Shown one piece after another: positions 33,880 to 42,291 of a stretch of DNA of 61,305 nucleotides (its first letter is position 1; each line of letters starts with the position of its first letter). The DNA comes from an uncultured Blastocatellia bacterium (lineage in GTDB: Bacteria > Acidobacteriota > Blastocatellia > Pyrinomonadales > Pyrinomonadaceae). Under the pieces are notes generated by a model. That model was not told the DNA's origin. It worked only from the letters and a program-made list of their open reading frames with translations, and did not search any database. Location: the NCBI GenBank assembly GCA_946480785.1, contig CAMLLD010000038.1, forward strand, positions 1-61,305, given 5' to 3'. A program made the position numbers and the translations under genes.

Positions 33880-34722
33880 CTACAACAACACTCGCAGCCC
33901 GTCGTCGATGCCGATCTGCGGACGCCAATTCAACTCATCCGTGATACGCGTCAGGTCCGACACGTAGCGCAGCGGCACCGGCGCCGGCAAGCGCGGATCT
34001 TCTTCAAGCACCGGCTCGATCTCGATCATCTTGCTCACGCGCTCGATAAGCCCGCGCAGACTCACCGCATTCAAACGCCCGCCACCGAGGTTATAAAGTC
34101 CAAACGGAACTGACGAATGAATAAACGACCGGCAAGCGCGCGACAAATCATCCACGTAAAGAATATCGCGAACGGGATCTATCTCCGCTGGCAGGCGAAT
34201 CGGTTGGCGGCGCTTGATCGACTCGACGTAGTGCGTCACAAACCCGTAATCGTTGCCCGTCGACGGCCGCGCAAACACCGTCGACATGCGAAAGATGCAC
34301 GCGCGGAAGTCCCGTGTCTTCGCGTAGTACTCCACGTATTGCTCGCCGATCAACTTCGACCACTCAAACGCCGTCTGTCCGCTGTATGCAGTGCTCGTGT
34401 TCTCCGTCACGTCGTCAGTCGCACTCGCGTGACTACCGTAAACATCTTTCGTCGAAGCGTAGATAAAGATCGCGCCGGGCCGAACGTGCTCGAGGAGGTT
34501 GCGCGTCCCCTCCGCGTTAACCTGAAAACACTGCGGCGCGCCGTCGGGATGTTTGTCGAAGTGCGCGGCGAGATGAATGATCGCGTCGTACTCGCCCGCT
34601 CGCCGCACGTCGTCCGGATTGAGCAGGTCGAAACCTGAGCGGCGGGAAAAATCGTCCGCTGCGAAAAATTGGCAAACGTAAGTTCCTAAATAACCCCGGC
34701 CACCCGTAACAAGAATTCTCAT
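33880..34722 (-). CDS. NAD-dependent sugar epimerase/dehydratase family protein (active-site Tyr replaced)
   Basis: An extended short-chain dehydrogenase with the Rossmann motif TGGRGYLG at residues 6-13, IIHLAA, the STKDVYG strand, and RDILYVDDLSRAC in the C-terminal substrate region. The family catalytic motif YxxxK reads F119-E-W-S-K123, so the usual tyrosine is phenylalanine. This may abolish or alter epimerase/dehydratase chemistry. It does not match HldD in its N-terminus, so I do not call it the ADP-heptose epimerase, though the operon context would suit such a role. At 280 aa it is slightly short. It overlaps the K+ channel gene by 4 bp. Confidence 0.8.
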   Translation of the reverse strand: MRILVTGGRGYLGTYVCQFFAADDFSRRSGFDLLNPDDVRRAGEYDAIIHLAAHFDKHPDGAPQCFQVNAEGTRNLLEHVRPGAIFIYASTKDVYGSHASATDDVTENTSTAYSGQTAFEWSKLIGEQYVEYYAKTRDFRACIFRMSTVFARPSTGNDYGFVTHYVESIKRRQPIRLPAEIDPVRDILYVDDLSRACRSFIHSSVPFGLYNLGGGRLNAVSLRGLIERVSKMIEIEPVLEEDPRLPAPVPLRYVSDLTRITDELNWRPQIGIDDGLRVLL

Positions 34723-35774
34723 TTGCTCGCGCTGCTCTCCGCTGGTACACGCCCGCGCGCGAGTTCGTTCAGGCGACGCAGCGATTCTGCGTTACCGATC
34801 GCGACGAGCATGTCTCCGTTTAGTATTTGCGTTTCACCGCTCGGGTTGAAAATAACCTCTCCCTCAGTGCGGCGAATACTCACCACCACGATATTCAACT
34901 CCGAGCGAATCACCGTCTCGCGCAGTTTGCGGCCAACCAACTTCGATCCGGCGTCGACTTCCACTTGCTCGAAACCGAGCTCGAGATCGTTCGCCGTAAC
35001 CGAATCGAGAAAGTCGCCGACCGCGGGTTTCGTCAACGCCATTGCCATGCGATGCCCGCCGATGAGTGTGGGCGCGACGACGTGGTTCGCGCCTGCGCGT
35101 ATCAGCTTACTCTCCGCCTGTTCTTCGGCCGCGCGCGCGACGATGTGCAGATCGGGATTCAGATCGCGCGCCGTCAGCACGACGTAAACGTTGTCCGCGT
35201 CGTCCGGCAAACAGGTAGCGAGGCCGCGCGCGTGTTCGACGCCCGCTGCGCGCAACGTCTCTTCGAGCGTAGCGTCGCGCACGAGCACCGGAATGCCCTG
35301 GTCCACCAGGTTCTCGACTCTGCCCCGGTCCATCTCGATCACGATGAACTGATCTCCCGTGCCCTTCAAGCCGCGAATCAGATGCGAACCGACGCGCCCC
35401 GCGCCGCAGATGATAAAATGATCTCGCAGTTTGCTCATCTTCAGTGAATGACGTAATTGCCCCAGGGTCAAAAGCATTTCCGATTGCACGACCGTATGCA
35501 CGGTGCTCGTCAGCGCGTAAAGCACGATGCCGACGCCGACCATCATGAACCCGGTGGCGAAGACTCGGCCGTAAAAAGTCTGCGGCGCGAGATCGCCGTA
35601 ACCGACCGTGGTCACGGTCTGGGCAGTTACATAAAGGCTATCAACTATAGACCACCCTTCCAACAGATGAAATATGACGGTGCCGGTCGCTATCGCCAAG
35701 CCGACGGCTGCGAGCCCGAGCCGGGTCTTTGCGCGACTGGTGAGAAGTAATCGAGGGCGAGATGGTAGACTCAT
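34719..35774 (-). CDS. Two-TM potassium channel with TrkA-N and TrkA-C (RCK) domains
   Basis: Two membrane helices (about residues 17-37 and 70-92) flank the pore loop TVTTVGYGDL, the K+ selectivity filter. The cytoplasmic part begins FIICGAGRVGSHLI, an RCK/TrkA-N nucleotide-binding fold (about 118-235), followed by a TrkA-C domain (265-345). This MthK-like layout forms tetramers gated by nucleotides or ions. The 351-residue length is normal. It is the promoter-proximal gene of the minus-strand operon and divergent from the PBP gene, separated by 175 bp in which I see no strong promoter consensus. Confidence 0.9.
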   Translation of the reverse strand: MSLPSRPRLLLTSRAKTRLGLAAVGLAIATGTVIFHLLEGWSIVDSLYVTAQTVTTVGYGDLAPQTFYGRVFATGFMMVGVGIVLYALTSTVHTVVQSEMLLTLGQLRHSLKMSKLRDHFIICGAGRVGSHLIRGLKGTGDQFIVIEMDRGRVENLVDQGIPVLVRDATLEETLRAAGVEHARGLATCLPDDADNVYVVLTARDLNPDLHIVARAAEEQAESKLIRAGANHVVAPTLIGGHRMAMALTKPAVGDFLDSVTANDLELGFEQVEVDAGSKLVGRKLRETVIRSELNIVVVSIRRTEGEVIFNPSGETQILNGDMLVAIGNAESLRRLNELARGRVPAESSASK

Positions 35775-35949
35775 CGAAGCAGAACGGCATCACAGTGGCG
35801 AACATCCGGCCAGGAGCAGGGAAGCCACGTTAACTAAAGCGGTTATTACTGTCAAACTGAAGACCAAAGGAACCGCGCGATGAATGTAGCGTAATATGTG
35901 AAACCCGGAGTTCGGGAAAGTCGCCGGTGCTCCCCGCCACGTTGCGTGT

Positions 35950-38658
35950 ATGCCAGTACGTTATCCGCCATATACTCCGCCGCCGTCGGATCGCAAGCCG
36001 CGGGTCGTCTCCTATCAACAACAAGAACCTAGCCTGATGCGCCGCGTGCTGCGTCGCTTGTTCAGCGCGCCGGTGATCATTCCGGTCGTGTTTCTCGGCG
36101 CGATCGTGCTCGGCATTCTGATCTACTACTGGACCGTATTTTCGCGTCGCATCGACAACCTGCTCGCGGGCGAAGTGTTCACGCGTTCGGCGGGAATCTA
36201 TGCCGCGCCGAAACAGCTTCGCGTTAACGAGGCGATCTCGGAAGCGGATCTGATCGCGTTTTTGAAGCGCGCTGGGTATGTTGAGAAAACTCAGCAGGCC
36301 GATACGTCGCGCGGGCGTTACACCGTTGCCGCCACGACCCTGGAGATAGAACCAAGCAGTGCTTCGAGTGTCGACGGCCGGCAACAGTTTCTGCACGTGA
36401 AGGTGCAGTTCAACGGCAGCGGCAAAGCGATCAGCTCGCTTTACGATCTCGACAATCGTTCCTCGCTCGAACAAACCTGGCTCGAACCCGAGTTGATCAG
36501 TTCCGTCACCGGCACTGAACGAGCGAAACGCAAAGTGATCAGTTACGGCGATCTGCCGCCGCATTTAGTCAAAGCCATCACCGTCACTGAAGATCGATCA
36601 TTCTTCGAGCACTACGGCGTAAACATTCGCGGCATCATTCGCGCTTTCGTCCGCCGCTACGATGCCGATCCCAACTCGCCGATCGCACGCCAGGGTGGTT
36701 CGAGCATTACGCAACAACTCGTCAAGAACCTCCTGCTCTCGCCCGAACAAACGTGGCGCCGGAAGATCGCCGAAGCTTACATGTCGATCATCCTCGAAAC
36801 GCGCCTCAGCAAGGAGCAGATCTTCGGCCTCTACTGCAATCAGGTTTACATGGGCCAGCAGGCGGGCTTCTCGATCAACGGTTTCGGCGAAGCAGCGAAC
36901 GCTTATTTCAACAAGGACGTCACGCAGTTGAATCTGCCGGAGTCGGCGTTTCTCGCGGGACTGATTCGCAGTCCGAACCGTTACAACCCATACAACAAGA
37001 TCGACACGGCGACTGCGCGCCGCAACCAGGTGCTCGATTCGATGCTCGAAGCCGGCGCGATCACCGCCGACCAGGCGAACGCTGCGAAAGAGACACCGTT
37101 GCAGGTTGCGCCCGTGCGCGGACGCATCGACGTCTCCGACGCGCCGTACTTTGTCGACTACGTGCAGAACCAGCTCGGCGACATGATTGCCGGTCCCGGC
37201 GCCACCGAACACCTGCGCATCTACACCAGTATCGACATGGATCTACAGCGCGCCGCTTACGCCGCGCTGACGAAACAGCTCGCGGCGTTGGACAAGATCG
37301 AAGCGAAGCGTGCGCCGCCGGGAACGTTGCAAGCGGCGCTCGTCGCGATGAACGCGAAGACGGGCGAGATCGTCGCGATGGTCGGCGGCCGTGATTATTC
37401 GAAAAGCCAGTTGAATCGCGCTGCTGATGCGTTGCGGCAACCAGGCTCCGTTTTCAAGCCTTTCGTTTACGCGACCGCGCTAAACACTGCTTACGATCCG
37501 GTGCCGCGCGTGATCACGCCGGCCACGACGTACATGGACGAGCCGAAAACGTTCACGTTTGACGGGCAGGAATATTCGCCCGGGAACTTCGGTGAGTCGT
37601 ACAGTCACGAGCCGGTGACGCTGCGCGAAGGGTTGGTCCATAGTCTCAACGTCGTCACGGTCGAGGTCGCGATGGAAGTGACGATTGGACGCGTGATGGC
37701 TTTGGCGGCGAAAGCCGGTTTGCCGAAACCGCCGCGTGCGTATCCGGCGATGGCGCTCGGGACGAATGAGGCGACGCCGCTACAGATCGCTTCCGCGTAT
37801 ACGTCGTTTGCGAACCTCGGCACGCGCATCACGCCGATCGCGATCAATCGCATCACCACCGGCGACGGCGTCACGATCGCTGCGCCTACAGCGCAACGAA
37901 ATGAAGTGCTGCGGCCGGAAGTCGCGTTCGTGATGACGTCGTTCATGAAAGACGTGGTCAACCGCGGCACGGCGGCGCCCGTGCGTCAACGTGGTTTGAA
38001 GATGCCGCTGGCGGGTAAGACGGGAACGTCGCGCGATGGTTGGTTTGCCGGCTACACGCCGAATCTCGTCTGCGCGGTGTGGGTTGGTTTTGACGATGGT
38101 TCGCAGCTTGGTTTGACGGGCGCGAACTCCGCGTTGCCGATCTGGTCCGACTTTATGCAGGTCGCGCTCGCCGAGCATCCCGAGTGGGACGGTGATTGGG
38201 ACATGCCGGGCGGCATCGAACAAGTTGATATCAATCCGAAGACGGGCGCGCCGACGCAGCCGGGCGACACCGAGAAACGCACCGAGTATTTCATCAACGG
38301 CACTCATCCGAGCGAGCCTACTGAAACACCGACTGAAGAAGCCTCACCGGCAGAATTACCCGAGCCGACGCAGGGAGTCGAGCCGTTGCCGGTGGAGCCG
38401 ATTCCGCTGCCGTCAGCATCACCTTCGCCGCGTAGACCCGCTGTGGTTCCCGACGGTCATCTCGAAGGAACGATCACGCTCGATATCGATCCGACGACGG
38501 GACTCATCGCTATCGAGACGTGTCCGATCATTCGCACGAAGACGTTTGTGTTGGGAACGGAGCCGAAGAAGTATTGCGGGCCCGAGTATCACCGCGGGCG
38601 GACTATTGAACCGGCCGGTCCCGGTCGTCCGAGGACAGTTGCGACACCGCCGCGTTGA
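35950..38658 (+). CDS. Class A penicillin-binding protein (bifunctional, PBP1-type)
   Basis: After a short Pro-rich cytoplasmic tail and one membrane helix (about residues 45-66), the glycosyltransferase domain (GT51) shows E214 in EDRSFFEHYG, GGSSITQQLVKNLLL and RKIAEA. The transpeptidase has the nucleophile S500 in the SxxK motif (GSVFKP), S565-L-N567, and K690 in KTGTS. A Pro/Glu-rich linker near 780-830 leads to a short tail with a conserved Cys pair (ETCPII and KYCGPE). It polymerises and cross-links peptidoglycan outside the inner membrane. At 902 aa it is somewhat longer than typical. Its 3' end overlaps the convergent iscU-like gene by 56 bp. Confidence 0.93.
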   Translation: MPVRYPPYTPPPSDRKPRVVSYQQQEPSLMRRVLRRLFSAPVIIPVVFLGAIVLGILIYYWTVFSRRIDNLLAGEVFTRSAGIYAAPKQLRVNEAISEADLIAFLKRAGYVEKTQQADTSRGRYTVAATTLEIEPSSASSVDGRQQFLHVKVQFNGSGKAISSLYDLDNRSSLEQTWLEPELISSVTGTERAKRKVISYGDLPPHLVKAITVTEDRSFFEHYGVNIRGIIRAFVRRYDADPNSPIARQGGSSITQQLVKNLLLSPEQTWRRKIAEAYMSIILETRLSKEQIFGLYCNQVYMGQQAGFSINGFGEAANAYFNKDVTQLNLPESAFLAGLIRSPNRYNPYNKIDTATARRNQVLDSMLEAGAITADQANAAKETPLQVAPVRGRIDVSDAPYFVDYVQNQLGDMIAGPGATEHLRIYTSIDMDLQRAAYAALTKQLAALDKIEAKRAPPGTLQAALVAMNAKTGEIVAMVGGRDYSKSQLNRAADALRQPGSVFKPFVYATALNTAYDPVPRVITPATTYMDEPKTFTFDGQEYSPGNFGESYSHEPVTLREGLVHSLNVVTVEVAMEVTIGRVMALAAKAGLPKPPRAYPAMALGTNEATPLQIASAYTSFANLGTRITPIAINRITTGDGVTIAAPTAQRNEVLRPEVAFVMTSFMKDVVNRGTAAPVRQRGLKMPLAGKTGTSRDGWFAGYTPNLVCAVWVGFDDGSQLGLTGANSALPIWSDFMQVALAEHPEWDGDWDMPGGIEQVDINPKTGAPTQPGDTEKRTEYFINGTHPSEPTETPTEEASPAELPEPTQGVEPLPVEPIPLPSASPSPRRPAVVPDGHLEGTITLDIDPTTGLIAIETCPIIRTKTFVLGTEPKKYCGPEYHRGRTIEPAGPGRPRTVATPPR

Positions 38659-38989
38659 GCGCTTCGATCGCGAGGGCGGCCGCGTGATGTTTTCGCGATG
38701 GCAGGCCGCCGATCGCGTTGAGTAGATCGGCGCGCGTCAGGTTTTTAACTTCCGCGATCGTCTTTCCTTCAATTAATTCAGTCAAAACTGAACCGCACAC
38801 AAGCGTCGGCGGGCAGCCGTACGCGAGATAGCGCGCGGCTTCGATCCGGTCGTTGTGTATCGCGAGCGAGAGACGCAGTCGATCGCCGCAAACAGGATTG
38901 CTTTCCTCGGCGACGGCGTTCGCTTCCGGCAACTCGCCGGCGTTTCGCGGATGCGCGAGATGATCTTTGAATGTGGCGGAGTAAGACAC
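38603..38989 (-). CDS. iscU: IscU/NifU-N-like Fe-S scaffold protein lacking the third ligand Cys
   Basis: IscU-type scaffolds assemble Fe-S clusters with sulfur from cysteine desulfurase. The fold is recognisable from HPRNAGEL, NPVCGD (C34) and YGCPPTLVCGS (C59, with an extra C65). The third canonical ligand, in the motif K-x-H-C, reads K100-H-H-A103 here, so that cysteine is alanine. Either C65 substitutes or this is a divergent transfer protein. The start is GTG 38989, 3 nt after the iscS stop, clearly one unit. At 128 aa the size is right. The 3' end overlaps the convergent PBP gene. Confidence 0.85.
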   Translation of the reverse strand: MSYSATFKDHLAHPRNAGELPEANAVAEESNPVCGDRLRLSLAIHNDRIEAARYLAYGCPPTLVCGSVLTELIEGKTIAEVKNLTRADLLNAIGGLPSRKHHAAALAIEALNAAVSQLSSDDRDRPVQ

Positions 38990-38992
38990 GCG

Positions 38993-40189
38993 TTAGGAAA
39001 CTGCGAGCGGCCGCGTTAACGGCGAGAGCGCACGCAGACGTTCGACAGCTTGGGCCAACACTGCAACGGTGTAATCGACGTCCGCTTCGGTGTTGTCTGT
39101 GCCGAAGCTGAAGCGAATCGACCCGCGCGCGATTTCATCGTCGACGCCGAGCGCGCGAATCACAGGTGATGGTTCGAGCGTTCCTGACGAACAAGCCGAA
39201 CCGGTCGAAACCGCGACGCCTTGCAGATCGAGATTGATCAAAAGTCCTTCGCCTTCGATGTAACGAAACGAGATGTTGGAAAGGTGCGGCAGTCTTCTGG
39301 TCCGATCGCCGTTGAAAACGAGGTCGGGTATCGCGCTTGCGACTTTGCTTTCGAACCTGTCGCGCAGGTTCGCGTCGTGCGCGATCCGTTCCGTTAACTC
39401 TTCGCGTGCGAGTTCTGCTGCTTCACCAAACGCCACGATGCCGGGAACGTTTTCCGTGCCCGCGCGTCGCTCGCGTTCCTGGTGGCCGCCGATGTTTTGG
39501 CCCACGAGCCGCACGCCGCGCCGCACGTAAAGCGCGCCGATTCCTTTCGGCGCGTAAAGCTTGTGCGCCGACATCGTGAGCAGATCGCAGCCGAGCTCTT
39601 CCACGTTCAGAGACATGCGTCCGGCGGCCTGAACCGCGTCCGTGTGTAGATACAAATGCTTCTGACCGTTTGCGCGGCGCTCGCGAATGATCGCAGTGAT
39701 TTCGTTTATCGGTTGGACCGTTCCGATCTCGTTGTTGGCGAGCATCACTGTGACAAGGACTGTGTCGGGCCGCAGCGCGTCGCGCGCGTCTTCCACTCTC
39801 ACGATCCCGTTCTCGTAAACCGGCAACCGCGTGACTTCCCAACCTCGTTGCTCGAGCGCGCTGCAAACGCCGCGCACTGACGGATGCTCGATCGCAGACG
39901 TGATGATGTGTTTTCCGTATGCGGCTGACGATTCGCAGATCCCGCGAATCGCGAGGTTGTTACCTTCCGTTCCGCCTGACGTGAAGATGATCTCGTTTGG
40001 TTTGGCGTTGATTAGCGCGGCGACTTCGCGACGCGCGCGATCGACTGCGGCGCGCGCGCGTTGGCCAAAGCCGTGCACGCTCGACGGATTGCCGAAGTTT
40101 TCCGTGAGCGAACGCGCCAGCGCGTCCGCGACGCGCGGGTCGACCGGAGTAGTGGCGCTGTGGTCTAGATAAATCCTGCGATCCGGCAT
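38993..40189 (-). CDS. iscS: Cysteine desulfurase (IscS/NifS family)
   Basis: A PLP enzyme that takes sulfur from cysteine for Fe-S and thio-modification pathways. IYLDHSATTPVDPRV, SGGTEGNNLAI, ANNEIGTVQPI, HTDAVQAAG, and MSAHKLYAPKGIGALY with the PLP lysine mark the family; STGSACSSGTLEPS bears the catalytic cysteine on its flexible loop. I start at ATG 40189 (398 aa), where homology begins; the longer frame to 40294 adds an unrelated tail. It pairs with the IscU-like gene downstream, and NadA is an obvious client. The 246-bp gap before 40436 shows no further gene. Confidence 0.92.
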   Translation of the reverse strand: MPDRRIYLDHSATTPVDPRVADALARSLTENFGNPSSVHGFGQRARAAVDRARREVAALINAKPNEIIFTSGGTEGNNLAIRGICESSAAYGKHIITSAIEHPSVRGVCSALEQRGWEVTRLPVYENGIVRVEDARDALRPDTVLVTVMLANNEIGTVQPINEITAIIRERRANGQKHLYLHTDAVQAAGRMSLNVEELGCDLLTMSAHKLYAPKGIGALYVRRGVRLVGQNIGGHQERERRAGTENVPGIVAFGEAAELAREELTERIAHDANLRDRFESKVASAIPDLVFNGDRTRRLPHLSNISFRYIEGEGLLINLDLQGVAVSTGSACSSGTLEPSPVIRALGVDDEIARGSIRFSFGTDNTEADVDYTVAVLAQAVERLRALSPLTRPLAVS

Positions 40190-40435
40190 GAAAGTTCGAT
40201 CAATTCGCCGCCCAACTCTGCTGCGGCAAGGTGCATCTGAACCGGCAACTCTGAGCCGCGCTGGAGAGCGATGTTGCGAGTCTAGGTCGCACACTCAGGA
40301 GCGTCAAGCCGAGTAAATTGATTCTTTCTCTGTGTAAATCTGTGCATCAATGTTAGCATTCGCTCGTTGCGAGGTTGGCTCTCCCAAGACGCTACGCCTT
40401 TATCGAGGCCGTAAATTTTTGGAAGGACATAACCA

Positions 40436-41455
40436 ATGAGATATTCAAAACTTCCCCTGGTGGTTTTATTGAGCCTCTGCGTGAGCGCGGCGTGCGCCAT
40501 CGTCTCTGTTTCCGCTCAGGGACAATCGACGGCGCTCGAACGCGGCTATCGAACGGGTTATTCAGACGGTTACACGGCGGGCTACAAAGACATCTCCGTC
40601 AACGCGCCGCGCGATTATCAAAGTAAAGAGGACTACCGGCGCGCCGATCGTTCGTTCAACGAAGCCTGGGGGACCATCGACGACTATCGCGATGGTTATC
40701 AGCAGGGGTTTGAAGCCGGTTACGCAGCTGGTTACGAACGTCAGCAGTTCAATTCAAACCTGCCGGTGGGATTCAAACGACGCGGCGCGGCTGGTCCAGC
40801 CGCTAACAACTCGACTGTTAACGACAGGACCGCTGCTCCAGCGAACGATCAAAACTCCACCGCTAATAATCAAGCTAACGACCAGAACGGTGCTGTAAAC
40901 ACGAGCGGCAACGGCTCGCTTGCGATTCCACGCAACACGATTCTCGCGCTCGAACTGCTCACGCCGGTTTCGACCGATGCAAGCCAGCGTGGCGACCGCA
41001 TTCAGGCGCGCGTCGTCGAGCCTGTGGAGTTTGCGGGTTACATCATCGACGGACACATCTCGCAAGTGAAACGTCCTGGCAAAACGAAGGGCACGGCCCA
41101 ACTGCAACTCTCATTCGATCAAATTCGCTCGCCTGACAATCGCGTCGCGCAGCTTCACGCCGAGCTCATCGAGATCTCGCCGATCGGCGGTGGTAACGAA
41201 CCGGAAGTCGACTCGGAAGGCGGCGTCAAAGGACCAAGCTCCACTAAAGACGATGTAGCGAAGGTCGGCGCGGCGACGGGCGTTGGCGCGATCATCGGCG
41301 CGATTGCCGGCGGCGGCAAAGGCGCGGCGATCGGCGCGATTATCGGTGGTGGCGCGGGCACGGCCGGTGTGATGACGCAGCGCGGCAAAGACATTCGTCT
41401 CGACCGCGGGCAGCACTTGAAGATTCGCACCTCAACCGATACGAGCGCGATGTGA
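40436..41455 (+). CDS. Exported glycine-zipper protein with repeat-rich N-terminus
   Basis: A 339-residue protein with a signal peptide (residues 1-28), a Gly/Tyr-repeat segment (GYRTGYSDGYTAGYKD, later DGYQQGFEAGYAAGY), an Asn/Ala/Gln-rich low-complexity linker (about 115-165), a beta domain (about 165-250; IPRNTILALELLTPV), and a C-terminal glycine zipper (GAATGVGAIIGAIAGGGKGA). Such proteins sit in the envelope. GGAAGGA at 40421-40427 gives an excellent start. The stop overlaps the GTG start of the SAM hydrolase gene. Function unknown; it is the second glycine-zipper protein in the window. Confidence 0.78.
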   Translation: MRYSKLPLVVLLSLCVSAACAIVSVSAQGQSTALERGYRTGYSDGYTAGYKDISVNAPRDYQSKEDYRRADRSFNEAWGTIDDYRDGYQQGFEAGYAAGYERQQFNSNLPVGFKRRGAAGPAANNSTVNDRTAAPANDQNSTANNQANDQNGAVNTSGNGSLAIPRNTILALELLTPVSTDASQRGDRIQARVVEPVEFAGYIIDGHISQVKRPGKTKGTAQLQLSFDQIRSPDNRVAQLHAELIEISPIGGGNEPEVDSEGGVKGPSSTKDDVAKVGAATGVGAIIGAIAGGGKGAAIGAIIGGGAGTAGVMTQRGKDIRLDRGQHLKIRTSTDTSAM

Positions 41456-42291
41456 GCACCGGAAATTCGGCAGACAGCACGGGGAGACTGGGGCAGATTG
41501 AACCCCATCTCCCCGTTATTACTTTACTCACCGACTTCGGTACCGCGGATTATTTTGTAGGCGCGATGAAAGGCGTGATCCTCACCATCAACCCGATGGC
41601 CGCCATCGTCGATATCACTCACGAAATTCCGCCACAGGACATTGAAGCAGGCGCGTTCACGTTGTTGACGTGTTATCGCGATTTTCCGGAGGGGACGATT
41701 CATGTAGCCGTGGTCGATCCGGGTGTGGGATCTTCGCGGCGGGCGATCGTCGTGCGTGCCGGCTCTTATTACCTTGTCGGGCCGGATAATGGATTGTTCA
41801 GTTACATCTACGATCGCGAACCTGCGTGTGAAGTGTTCCACGTCACGGCTTCGGAATACTTTCGGCCGTCGCCGAGTTCAACCTTCCACGGCCGCGACGT
41901 CTTCGCCCCCGTGGCGGCCGCCTTATCGACAGGCATCGGCCCCGAGGCCCTCGGCCCACAAATAACCGACTTCGTCCGTCTCGCCCCACTCTCTCCGACG
42001 CGAGACGACGCCGGCCAACTACACGGCCGCATCATCCACATCGATCACTTCGGCAACTGCATCACCAACTTCACCCACGCCGACCTGCGCGACTCCAACT
42101 CAGCGAAGCTCATCGTGAACGGAAGAGTTATTGAAACGTTTCGTAAGTTTTTCACGGATGAGCACGGATCTCCGGAAGAGATCTTCGCCATCTGGGGCAG
42201 CGCCGGCTTTCTCGAAATTGCGGTTAACCGTAGTTCAGCGGCGGAACTGTTAACAGCCAAACGCGGCGACGCAGTTATTGTTTCTGTGTAA
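41452..42291 (+). CDS. S-adenosylmethionine hydrolase (adenosine-forming, DUF62/duf-62 family)
   Basis: This family, related to fluorinases and chlorinases, uses water to split SAM into adenosine and methionine. TLLTDFGTADYFVGAMKG at the N-terminus, VVDPGVGSSRRAI, GPDNGLFS, FHGRDVFAPVAA, and the D-H-F-G-N signature (HIDHFGNCITN) with SAGFLEIAVNRSSAAELL identify it as the hydroxide-using form rather than a halogenase. The GTG start overlaps the preceding stop; about 25 extra residues precede the domain. Length 279 aa. It ends 17 bp into the convergent VWA gene. Confidence 0.88.
   Translation: MSTGNSADSTGRLGQIEPHLPVITLLTDFGTADYFVGAMKGVILTINPMAAIVDITHEIPPQDIEAGAFTLLTCYRDFPEGTIHVAVVDPGVGSSRRAIVVRAGSYYLVGPDNGLFSYIYDREPACEVFHVTASEYFRPSPSSTFHGRDVFAPVAAALSTGIGPEALGPQITDFVRLAPLSPTRDDAGQLHGRIIHIDHFGNCITNFTHADLRDSNSAKLIVNGRVIETFRKFFTDEHGSPEEIFAIWGSAGFLEIAVNRSSAAELLTAKRGDAVIVSV

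Noticed and set aside
33880..34722. ADP-heptose 6-epimerase (HldD)
   Set aside because: The operon context suits it, but the N-terminal motif and length do not match HldD and the catalytic tyrosine is missing.
40282..40500. Minus-strand 72-residue frame between iscS and the glycine-zipper gene
   Set aside because: It overlaps the signal-peptide region and the strong start site of the opposite-strand gene, and shows no family features.
42153..42170. Copy of the dispersed cacggatga-cacggat repeat inside the SAM hydrolase gene
   Set aside because: It encodes FTDEHGS in a loop where relatives have a segment of similar length, so an insertion is not needed to explain it; chance similarity is likely.
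41452..42291. Fluorinase or chlorinase
   Set aside because: The sequence has the D-H-F-G-N signature of the SAM hydroxide adenosyltransferase branch and no halogenase-specific loop is seen.
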